From Ignavibacteria bacterium (GTDB lineage: Bacteria > Bacteroidota > Ignavibacteria > Kapaibacteriales > Kapaibacteriaceae): DNA of 62,606 nucleotides. A program made the position numbers and the translations under genes. Shown here piece after piece: positions 56,301 to 62,606 of the stretch. Location: the NCBI GenBank assembly GCA_016873895.1, contig VGVV01000010.1, positions 1 to 62,606 of the forward strand, read 5' to 3'. How positions within the stretch are numbered: the first letter of the stretch is position 1; each line of letters starts with the position of its first letter. A model generated the notes under the pieces. The model made no database searches, had not been told where the DNA came from, and saw nothing but the letters and a program-made list of their open reading frames with translations.

Positions 56301-56634
56301 CTGGCGTGTTCGAAGTGCAAATGCAGATGCCACCGGCGTCTACAGCGAGCGCAGTTCGTTTGTGACAGGCGTCTTGAGCAGCGTTGCGAACGTTGAAGAT
56401 TCAGGCATGCTGCAACCAAATCCAGCAACAACATCGTGCACAGTGCATCTTTCAAATCTCGCGGGCTCCTCTATCATGGTATATAGCAGCTCGGGAGCAC
56501 TTGTACGCAGCATGAATGCAGTATCTGATGAACACGAGATCGATCTACAAGGGATTGCCGCAGGTTCATACACTGTCGTTGTAAAAGCGAATGGTAGAAC
56601 CCGAATCACTTACTCGTTGACCAAGATCCAGTGA
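53374..56634 (+). CDS. Sortilin/BNR beta-propeller protein with fibronectin-like domains and T9SS sorting tail
   Basis: 1086 aa. The N-terminal signal ends with a lipobox-like LLISC. The propeller carries Asp-box repeats: RSTNEGGSW, KSTDNGITW, RSTDGGSTW, RSTDGVTW. Two fibronectin-type domains follow (about 805-985), then a type A T9SS sorting domain (MLQPNPATTS...AAGSYTVVV). It is probably an exported surface or secreted protein that binds glycans or proteins. The start overlaps the flippase stop (ATGA). The 3' end overlaps the convergent transporter by 25 bp. Confidence 0.85.
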   Translation: MKYLLIAVSLLLISCTTTQSPDGPSVQGRGEFEQLKYRDLDQGAIPEGMRERELQFATTLQQSVLGSKNVEDVQAYGEWKSNGPWNIGGRTRAGAFDVRNPKTIIIGAVSGGIWRSTNEGGSWLLQTKSEQLHSVACLAQDTRQGHEDTWYAGTGEIYGNSAQISGNGILKSTDNGITWKPLASTVSANTPASHQFAYTWCILVHPLRDTEAVFIATARSGIYRSTDGGSTWKSTISSNALFSEIIVTPNGTLYAAFSGYTGTVGAVSSRWGVFRSTDGVTWANVTPPDMQSDVKRIVIASIPQSPDGVYVLAETPGKGAKGSTLYRGEERFEWHSLWRYGYGATPPGEWTNLSANLPLTNEQRGDFYSQGGYDLLVKVSPHDPNVVVVGGTNLYVSVDGFTTPNKWNWIGGYWKPTPSFDKYTSYVNHHPDQHDVIFHPTNERSMLSLNDGGIYRTDDVRAEDVVWTDLNRGYITTQFYTIDMEQSDRSQRIVGGMQDNSVWITSTDSTEAFWKRIGGGDGAYSYFADAGKTLFYSSQQGRVYRVTYNDDGSEKDRTRIDPIGPKDYLFINPYVVHPADQHVVYVAGGNKLWRNNDVQAIPKGNSDSTLVGWDSLSATDVGVNQISCVAPSVTADGKHHRIYYGTTNGKIFVLDTAEVGNPTPRDITWSTMRSGGYVNSITIDQRDSKHLVACFSNYGLVSIWETIDAGTTWQAIAGNLEEAPSGSGNGPAVNWVGIVPFDATSNILVAATSTGLYFTPSTNGMSTVWTPTAIGELGNVPCDMVVTRVSDKRIAVASHGRGVLVGAITTLPEKPGTATLVSPSDTKRGILTDTVLTWNAAPSAVSYIVRLSSEGRPELGKTIQGVTDTKVAVTGLAQGPITYTWNVEPYGGGGAGQVSQTWSFSTAVRPPALLQPVNGAKDITQALLTWEHVPSAETYGIEVSPNAAFNPVLVHVDNHTDTSILVRGLDMNKRYFWRVRSANADATGVYSERSSFVTGVLSSVANVEDSGMLQPNPATTSCTVHLSNLAGSSIMVYSSSGALVRSMNAVSDEHEIDLQGIAAGSYTVVVKANGRTRITYSLTKIQ

Positions 56635-58793
56635 TCATACAGACGTTTAAACAGACCTTCAGATTCTTGCATCGATATCCACTCGTCCATATAGGTATGC
56701 CAATCGTTGCTGTTGCCTGCAAGAAGCATCACCATCTGATTTGGTAAGTCAGGCCCAAACACCGACAGAACATTTGTGGTAGGATAGAGCACCGACCACG
56801 AAGAGCCCCCTTCAGCAGTGATCATTAGCGCGTCGTACTTCTGATCATGCGGATTGGCAAAGTACGACTTGATGTCTGCGATGCGAGAGAAGGTTACTGG
56901 CACTGGTGGCCCGGGGCTGCCAAGGTGTTCCTCGATGATGTCCTTCTGATTTGGCGAAGGTAGATATGCATCAGCAACAGCAATCTTCAGCGGCCTGCCA
57001 AGACGGTTAGCCTCTGCGCTCTGCACCGCATAGACATCATCGGACCACGTTACAAGTGCTCGGTGAACCAGCTGGTACCCAGTTGTTGTCTGAACACGTG
57101 CAGCCCGGTAGACGTTATCCTCTATCCCACCAATAGCCATATCTATCTGACTATTGCCGATCATTGATTCGAGCACGTCCATTGGTGCCTCGATGAGGCG
57201 AATCTTAATAGATCTGAAATTCGCCGCGGCTTGAAGGACATCTACGTCATAGCCAACAAGCTTTCCATGAACATCATGAAACGACCACGGATAATCTGAC
57301 GTCTTGAGACCAACGCGTATGAAGCCCCTTTTTCGAATAGAGTCAAGTGAAACAGATAACGAAGGAAAAGCATCTAGGCTGGCTTCACGTAACGACATGA
57401 TTCGCGTTACACTCTCGAATGGATTTTTGACCTTTATGAGTGGCTGACGCGACATGAGAACTTTGTCTTTGTTATACGTGCCAGCCAGAGTTCTAGTGAG
57501 CATGGCTTTGACGCCAGTTGAGAGCAGAAACGCAAGACCGGCAGTCGTTATCAACGTGCCGATAATGCGCCGCTTGTTCAGCTTCATCGTCTTCGTTGTA
57601 GTTGCTACGATCAAGAGCACGAGCACGATAAGGCCGATCAGTGACAGCGTCTTCTCTGTACGATAGATCCACTCTGTATTCATGAAGAAAATGTTCAGCA
57701 GATTCTCGGGTAATGCCGCCTCTGCCAATTCCTGCCGAACTACCGAACGTATACCACCAATAGAGCCGGGGATTCCCGTTGCCAGCATTTGAAGCTTTTG
57801 CAGAATGTTGAAAGGGCGATCAACATACCATGCCATGAATGGAACCATCATGAGCATATATACTTGACCCAGCGTAGGAAGTGCAAAGCCAACTGGAACG
57901 GCCGCGCCGATCTGCTCATTGCAAGCATCGAGCATGTCCTTATTGCGGTCTTTGAACTTCTCAGAAAGCACCTCTTGGAGGCTTGTAACAAGAGTAGGAA
58001 GTGCAATGATCAAGGTAGAGGTGCTAAGAGTTAGGATCAGAGGTGCCTTAGCAATCGTCCACAATTCCTTCCATGTCAGGTTTGTAAAGCTCATGGTAAT
58101 GCCGAGCGTAAACGTAGAGAGCAGCACCATGCCTCCTAAGCCAATCACCGGAAGTGCATGAAGACGGATTAGCTCTAAAGTGTCCGTCGTTGATACGGTC
58201 TCCGAAACCAAAGCAAACACGGCATACGGCGTTAGCTTAAGTACAATCTTGTTGAGCTTGCGAAAGAGGTCTCGCGCACTGTTCATTGGAGCGAGCAAGA
58301 CCTGATTATTACTCATCCCCTGCAGAACAAGACCTGCAAAAGCACTGAACAGCACAACGGCTGGGAAGTTATCGTCGGACATTGCTGCGAAGATGTTGTA
58401 CGGTATAAACTTCTCGAGCAGGTTCACTGGTGGTGGAGAATCCAACATCGCTGGATTAAAGAACATTGATGCGGTAAGGTGTGGCAACCACGTTGGAACA
58501 AACAACACAGCTGCACTTGCTACGAGCACCGAAAAGATGAAGATTAGGCCACCGGCACGAATCAACGTACGGAGTGATGCATTACTGAGCTCACCCAGTG
58601 AGCATGCCAGCTCGAGCATGATAAACGGCATCGTTACCAACTGCGATGCACGAATGAAAATCATGCCAGCGGGTTGCCAGTATGCGCAGAATGCAGGAAT
58701 AGCAAGTCCTGCTACTATCCCCAAAACAAGACCCGCAAGACATCGCGCGGCAAAAGGTACGTTGCTGAGTCTTTGTAGCATGTTCTTGATCAT
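56610..58793 (-). CDS. SDF-family symporter fused to a C-terminal solute-binding domain (paralogue B)
   Basis: 727 aa. Residues 1-400 are an SDF (dicarboxylate/amino acid:cation symporter) domain with its hairpin-1-like LSTSTLIIALP (256-266), hairpin-2-like GIPGSIGG (340-347) and TM8 YRTEKTL (377-383). The NMDGT signature is replaced by PTLGQ (306-310), and the TM8 Asn/Asp sodium ligands are absent. One extra membrane helix (about 411-430) leads to a periplasmic SBP_bac_3 domain (about 483-727) with RKRGFIRVGLKTSD and GKLVGYDVDVLQ. Its start overlaps the stop of the upstream paralogue (ATGA). Ligand unknown; it could be a transporter with built-in capture domain or a sensor. Confidence 0.85.
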   Translation of the reverse strand: MIKNMLQRLSNVPFAARCLAGLVLGIVAGLAIPAFCAYWQPAGMIFIRASQLVTMPFIMLELACSLGELSNASLRTLIRAGGLIFIFSVLVASAAVLFVPTWLPHLTASMFFNPAMLDSPPPVNLLEKFIPYNIFAAMSDDNFPAVVLFSAFAGLVLQGMSNNQVLLAPMNSARDLFRKLNKIVLKLTPYAVFALVSETVSTTDTLELIRLHALPVIGLGGMVLLSTFTLGITMSFTNLTWKELWTIAKAPLILTLSTSTLIIALPTLVTSLQEVLSEKFKDRNKDMLDACNEQIGAAVPVGFALPTLGQVYMLMMVPFMAWYVDRPFNILQKLQMLATGIPGSIGGIRSVVRQELAEAALPENLLNIFFMNTEWIYRTEKTLSLIGLIVLVLLIVATTTKTMKLNKRRIIGTLITTAGLAFLLSTGVKAMLTRTLAGTYNKDKVLMSRQPLIKVKNPFESVTRIMSLREASLDAFPSLSVSLDSIRKRGFIRVGLKTSDYPWSFHDVHGKLVGYDVDVLQAAANFRSIKIRLIEAPMDVLESMIGNSQIDMAIGGIEDNVYRAARVQTTTGYQLVHRALVTWSDDVYAVQSAEANRLGRPLKIAVADAYLPSPNQKDIIEEHLGSPGPPVPVTFSRIADIKSYFANPHDQKYDALMITAEGGSSWSVLYPTTNVLSVFGPDLPNQMVMLLAGNSNDWHTYMDEWISMQESEGLFKRLYDHWILVNE

Positions 58794-60976
58794 AGATCGT
58801 TCTCGGCCTCAATCCAATGTTTTTGCAGATGAGTAAAGAATTCACGTCTTCTCATGTTGTCGATCCACATATCGACGTATTCTGCAAATACAGGATTATC
58901 ACCAGCGGTTAGCATCACAATTGATAATGGAAGTTTTCTTCCGAATGCGGGGTACATTGTGAATTCTGGGTGCAGGATGGCGTAAGCTGCGCCATACTCT
59001 GCGCTTACGACTACGGCATCGATATTATAGGCATCCATTGCCGTCGAATAACTCATATCAGACGGGAAATCAACGATCTGAATACTAACGGGGTTCGATG
59101 TCAAACTCAGCTCTCGTGCGATAGTACTTCGAATGTATGCTGTAGCTGGTATCTTCTCGTACGATCCAAGTACATAGGGCCTCTTAAGAGTGCCGTGACG
59201 AGCATCAGCAAGAATCATGTGCGTATTGTCTTTGATCAGCAGCGCAAGATGGACGGGTTGATAACCCCAGCTCGTATTCACTGCCGAGTTCATGATTGTG
59301 TTGTCAGGAAACGCGCCAATGGCGATGTCTATTCGCTCTTGGAGGATGAGGGAATTAATCACTGGCAAAGAACATACATAATATCTGATCTTGACGTTCA
59401 TCGTCTGAGCAAGTTCCTGAATCATATCAACTTCATATCCAACCAGCTTGCCGTCTGGTCGTATCCATGACCAAGGAAGGCCTGCTACATAAACACCCAC
59501 CCGTATGTAGCCGCGGTTGTGTAAGCTGTCGAGATTGGCATCGGCAATTGGCAGCGTGGCGAGCGTCGAATCTGATACGTCATGAACGTATGTAATGGTC
59601 GACGGCATGCGCTCGTGTACAAGCGGTTGAAGACCCAGCAGGTATTTATCCCGTTTGTAAGACGTCTTAAGCATTTCCACAAGGTGCTGTGGAACGAACA
59701 ACGACGTAGCAAAAATGAGGGCTGTGCAGGTTAACAACGTAGATATCAGTTTCCATCGATGCAAACGTAGAGTACTGAAATGTCCAGCGGCTAAATAGGC
59801 CACAAGCGAGAACAATGCTACTGCGCCAAGTGATTTTTCCAGCCTCGTCATCCACTCATAATTGACAAGGAAAATGCTCATGACATCCGGCGGCATATGA
59901 ACAAGATCTACTCCCTTTCGAACCGCAACGGAAATGCCTCCTGCGGTGTAGGGTATGCTAACGAGAAAGACTTTTAATCTCTGAAGCATGCTCATTGGAA
60001 GGTCTACGAACCAACCCATGTAAGGCAGCACCGAGAGCATCAGGATCTGTCCAACGTTAGGTAAGGCAAATCCTATCGGGATACTTGCACTGACCTTATC
60101 AGCGACCTCTTCGGCTTCCTTCTTGCTAACATTGCTCTTAAGCACAAGCAACTCACGCATCGACTCGATGATGAGCGGCAGGGCAATGAAGAGGCTCCCG
60201 CTACTTGCAGTAACAGCCACCGGACCACGAATCGCGCGCAGTAACTCGCTAAGCCGCAGTGGCGTGGAGCTCAGAAGCATCCCAATCAGTAAGACAGTAA
60301 CGATGACTGCGGTACACAGCGTCACAAGGGGGAATGCATACATCTTTGTCCACTCTTCGAGTGAAACCGTAGTAATCGACTGCGCTATCAAGCAGAAAAC
60401 GCCGATTGGCGCTACGCGCGCAATGATCGAGTTGAATTTGTTCAGTGCTTGTCGAATCTGTTGAAGTGGATCAAGCAGGGCCTGTTTGTTCGGAAGGCGC
60501 TGAACAATCAGGCCGAAGGCCACACTGACAAGCACAATAGCTGGAAAGTTGTCCTCTGTTAGCGCTCGAAACAGATTCGATGGAAGGAAGGTGTCGTAGA
60601 GATTGATCTGGTCCTTACTCTCGAGTATTTGTGGAGTAAAGAAGCCAGACGTTAGAACGTCAGGAAGCAGTGTGCCAGCATACAGCGCTGCAGCCAAGCC
60701 TATGAGGGTAAACAAAAGGATGACGATAGAGCCGGCTCGTACGAAAGCCCTGAGGGATGTATCTGAAAGATGTCCTAATGAGGCAACTATCTCCAGAGTA
60801 ACAAAGGGAAGAATTACAATCACCGATGCTCGAACAAAGACGGTTGCCATTGGCTCGAGTAGCCATACGAGGCTTGGCAGAAGCACCCCATAGACGATAC
60901 CAAGTGCCAATCCAATAATGCATCTAATACTGTTCGATGTGGGTATTAGTTGCAGCACTGCACGGATGGGATTCAT
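58790..60976 (-). CDS. SDF-family symporter fused to a C-terminal solute-binding domain (paralogue A)
   Basis: 728 aa, the same build as its neighbour: an SDF domain (1-400) with GFALPNVGQ where NMDGT is expected, hairpin-1-like TASSGSLFIALP and R-L-E-K in TM8, then one membrane helix and an SBP_bac_3 domain (LHNRGYIRVGVYVAG, GKLVGYEVDMIQ). The two differ widely in sequence, so the duplication is not recent. The start is close to a short TATTG (60981-60985), 4 nt before the ATG. It is transcribed first and coupled to paralogue B. Confidence 0.85.
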   Translation of the reverse strand: MNPIRAVLQLIPTSNSIRCIIGLALGIVYGVLLPSLVWLLEPMATVFVRASVIVILPFVTLEIVASLGHLSDTSLRAFVRAGSIVILLFTLIGLAAALYAGTLLPDVLTSGFFTPQILESKDQINLYDTFLPSNLFRALTEDNFPAIVLVSVAFGLIVQRLPNKQALLDPLQQIRQALNKFNSIIARVAPIGVFCLIAQSITTVSLEEWTKMYAFPLVTLCTAVIVTVLLIGMLLSSTPLRLSELLRAIRGPVAVTASSGSLFIALPLIIESMRELLVLKSNVSKKEAEEVADKVSASIPIGFALPNVGQILMLSVLPYMGWFVDLPMSMLQRLKVFLVSIPYTAGGISVAVRKGVDLVHMPPDVMSIFLVNYEWMTRLEKSLGAVALFSLVAYLAAGHFSTLRLHRWKLISTLLTCTALIFATSLFVPQHLVEMLKTSYKRDKYLLGLQPLVHERMPSTITYVHDVSDSTLATLPIADANLDSLHNRGYIRVGVYVAGLPWSWIRPDGKLVGYEVDMIQELAQTMNVKIRYYVCSLPVINSLILQERIDIAIGAFPDNTIMNSAVNTSWGYQPVHLALLIKDNTHMILADARHGTLKRPYVLGSYEKIPATAYIRSTIARELSLTSNPVSIQIVDFPSDMSYSTAMDAYNIDAVVVSAEYGAAYAILHPEFTMYPAFGRKLPLSIVMLTAGDNPVFAEYVDMWIDNMRRREFFTHLQKHWIEAENDL

Positions 60977-61023
60977 GCCGCAATATGGTCAAAAGTTGGA
61001 AGTTGTTATGGGGCTTCCTGGGC

Positions 61024-61031
61024 TAGATTTG
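61024..61031 (+). promoter_or_regulatory. -7 promoter box TAGATTTG of yggS (leaderless)
   Basis: Perfect TAnnTTTG, 4 nt before the ATG, in the 59-bp gap to the divergent transporter gene. Confidence 0.65.
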
Positions 61032-61035
61032 CACC

Positions 61036-61725
61036 ATGCTCAACATCAAACAGAACCTGATTCTTATCCATGACCGCATAGTTGCAGCCTGCACAGCCTG
61101 TGATCGTTCGGCTGATTCCGTACAGCTGATGTTGGCTACGAAGACGCAATCAGCCGATACGTTGCGTCAGGCAGTTGCATGTGGCGAGCACCTCTTTGGA
61201 GAGAATCGGGTTCAGGAGCTTGTGCCAAAGCATGATGAGCTCGTAGAACTTCCCATCACGTGGCATTTCATCGGTCATTTACAGACCAACAAGGTCAAAG
61301 ATGTTGTTGGTAGAGCCAGCTGTATACAGTCTGTTGATCGCATATCACTAGTCGAGGCAATCCACCATGAGTGCACGAAGAAGCAAACTATCGTAGACGT
61401 CATGATTGAAGTGAACACATCGTTCGAAGAAAGTAAGCACGGACTCCATCCGAATGATGTGCCTTCATTCCTCGATCTCATTGCATCGTATGCAACGTTG
61501 CGGGTAAGGGGCTTCATGACAATCGGTGCGAATGTCGATGACGAGGCAACGGTTCGCAAAGGGTTTTCCATACTTCGCGATCTACGCGAGAAAAGCCTTC
61601 ACGTACTACCCGAAGCAACGGAGCTTTCGATGGGAATGTCGCACGATCTCGAGTGGGCCATTGCCGAAGGCGCTACGATCGTGCGCGTTGGAAGTGCAGT
61701 GTTTGGCCAGCGACCTAGCGCGTGA
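61036..61725 (+). CDS. yggS: YggS/PLPBP pyridoxal-phosphate homeostasis protein
   Basis: 229 aa single-domain fold type III PLP protein. The PLP lysine is in LMLATKTQS (K36). GENRVQEL, WHFIGHLQTNKVK and LSMGMSHDLEWAIAEGATIVRVGSAVFG are diagnostic. It regulates free PLP. The 3' end overlaps the convergent gene by 11 bp. Confidence 0.93.
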   Translation: MLNIKQNLILIHDRIVAACTACDRSADSVQLMLATKTQSADTLRQAVACGEHLFGENRVQELVPKHDELVELPITWHFIGHLQTNKVKDVVGRASCIQSVDRISLVEAIHHECTKKQTIVDVMIEVNTSFEESKHGLHPNDVPSFLDLIASYATLRVRGFMTIGANVDDEATVRKGFSILRDLREKSLHVLPEATELSMGMSHDLEWAIAEGATIVRVGSAVFGQRPSA

Positions 61726-62606
61726 TAACAACCGGCACCGATGTTGTGCCCAATGCAGTTGTTACCCGCAGTGTGTACGTACCTGCTGCCAAGTGCTGAA
61801 TGTTGAGGCTTGATTCTGACAGACCCTGCTGAATCGTGTGCGGCTGAGCGTCGTGATAAACAAGACTACCAGACAGATCAATCAACTCTATTGAAGCAGT
61901 CTGCTCTCGATCACTTTCAATGATCATTCGAATGCGCTCACGGCTTGGGTTAGGAACCACGGAAACGTCGAGTCCTTTCAGCAGCTCGCGATCATCAACG
62001 GATGTTGGAATCGGCGTGTCCATATTGATTGACTCATCACCTGGCTGATATGGAAGCCAGTGGAAGTAGCACAGCAACATTTCATCTGTTGTGCTTTCGC
62101 CCCATCGCACTTCCTTCGGCGGATTATTCGGGTTATTCAGATTATTAATGGTGTTGTCGTAAGCGGCGATATAATGGAGTATAGAGCCGCGTGGTATGCG
62201 GACAGGATTCTTGTATGTATAGCCCCCTTGCCAATGGAAATCCCAATTGTCGAGCTTGATGAGATTGATGGTATCGCCTTTGGGGGTTACCGCGAAGGCC
62301 CTGCAGTCGCGGCCAAGTAGATGCATATGTGGAGCAATACCAAGAAGGCTTATCTCGAGAGGTGTGGTGTACGATGTAGTAAAGATCGGTACCTTGTTTG
62401 CAGGGATGATGAACTTCTGTCCGGCAACGAGGTTGTTTGGCGACATCGGAACCTCCTGCACCTGGCGCACATCGTCGTTTTCTTGGAAGAACACATTCAC
62501 ATGTGATTGATCGTATTGTTCTGTCTTCGAAGGAGCATAATGTACTTGAATGATCAAATCAGAGTTCTTGTACATTGTTGCACCGATCGTTGGCGGATAG
62601 AAGCGC
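61715..62606 (-). CDS. Copper-monooxygenase-like protein with T9SS sorting domain (5' end outside the window)
   Basis: The frame is open to the window edge, so the N terminus is missing; at least 296 aa are seen. RFYPPTIGAT and LIIQVHYAPS, then GIAPHMHLLGRD and LLCYFHWLPY, resemble the second domain of copper type II ascorbate-dependent monooxygenases (PHM-like), with HMH as a copper-site candidate. The C-terminal about 80 residues are a T9SS type A sorting domain (VSVVPNPSRER to AAGTYTLRV). It is a probable secreted protein. The enzyme assignment is tentative. Confidence 0.7.
   Translation of the reverse strand, partial: RFYPPTIGATMYKNSDLIIQVHYAPSKTEQYDQSHVNVFFQENDDVRQVQEVPMSPNNLVAGQKFIIPANKVPIFTTSYTTPLEISLLGIAPHMHLLGRDCRAFAVTPKGDTINLIKLDNWDFHWQGGYTYKNPVRIPRGSILHYIAAYDNTINNLNNPNNPPKEVRWGESTTDEMLLCYFHWLPYQPGDESINMDTPIPTSVDDRELLKGLDVSVVPNPSRERIRMIIESDREQTASIELIDLSGSLVYHDAQPHTIQQGLSESSLNIQHLAAGTYTLRVTTALGTTSVPVVITR

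Overview
The window looks like a chromosomal segment of an FCB-group bacterium, most likely from the Kapabacteria/Ignavibacteria side of Bacteroidota/Chlorobi. This is inferred from gene content, not from a database match. Three proteins end in type IX secretion (T9SS) sorting domains. Many genes start 3-6 nt downstream of a Bacteroidota-type -7 box (TAnnTTTG), so leaderless mRNAs seem common. There is also a DUF1800/DUF1501 pair, an adenosylcobalamin-dependent class II ribonucleotide reductase and a hopanoid-type HpnE. Nothing in the window is clearly phage, IS or CRISPR.

Layout. 1-130: 3' end of a 5S rRNA and its terminator. 0.3-5.2 kb (-): operon miaB, small membrane protein, purC, rodA, pdxA. 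5.3-6.3 kb (+): two small genes of unknown role. 6.5-12.2 kb: pckA, a THUMP-like methyltransferase, an ECF-type sigma factor with a small membrane protein, hutU. 12.5-17.8 kb: DUF971 and asnS (divergent), pepF, an MltB-type transglycosylase, a DUF1573 protein. 17.7-21.6 kb (-): a GT39 glycosyltransferase and a frameshifted P-type ATPase. 21.7-26.1 kb (+): DUF1800, DUF1501 (Tat signal plus T9SS tail), a GT2. 26.1-29.4 kb (-): tRNA-Leu, tig, clpP, clpX (protein quality control). 29.5-35.2 kb: hpnE, a PAP2 phosphatase, B12-dependent RNR. 35.4-43.4 kb (+): a Cys-rich secreted protein, then a four-gene envelope operon (GldM-like membrane anchor, two probable outer-membrane barrels, a VWA-OmpA protein), then a broken lipoprotein gene. 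43.5-47.5 kb (-): GNAT, yebC, purF and a membrane protein. 47.6-53.4 kb: two M28 peptidases, a GT9, a flippase. 53.4-56.6 kb: a large beta-propeller T9SS cargo. 56.6-61.0 kb (-): two tandem paralogues that fuse an SDF-family symporter to an extracytoplasmic solute-binding domain. 61.0 kb to the end: the PLP-homeostasis protein (yggS) and a truncated T9SS cargo with a copper-monooxygenase-like region.

Two genome-scale DNA signals lie over the genes. (1) The word AGGGGCT/AGGGGGCT occurs about 60 times by hand count, on both strands and in all reading frames, about once per kb and far above chance. It is missing from about 34.95-43.76 kb, the stretch holding the GldM-like operon, and from most of the transporter pair. 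It behaves like a DNA uptake sequence or a HIP1-like word. (2) Short tandem repeats with a strict 7-bp period (AATTACG, GTACCTA, GAGCAGC, AGTCCCT, GCCGAGT, ATCAGTC) sit between genes, run into gene 3' ends where they supply TAG stop codons, and have expanded inside two coding sequences. They resemble the heptanucleotide STRRs of filamentous cyanobacteria.

The strongest candidates for undescribed biology are the SDF-symporter/solute-binding-protein fusions, which have lost the NMDGT signature of the family, the GldM-like four-gene envelope operon, and the AGGGG(G)CT word.
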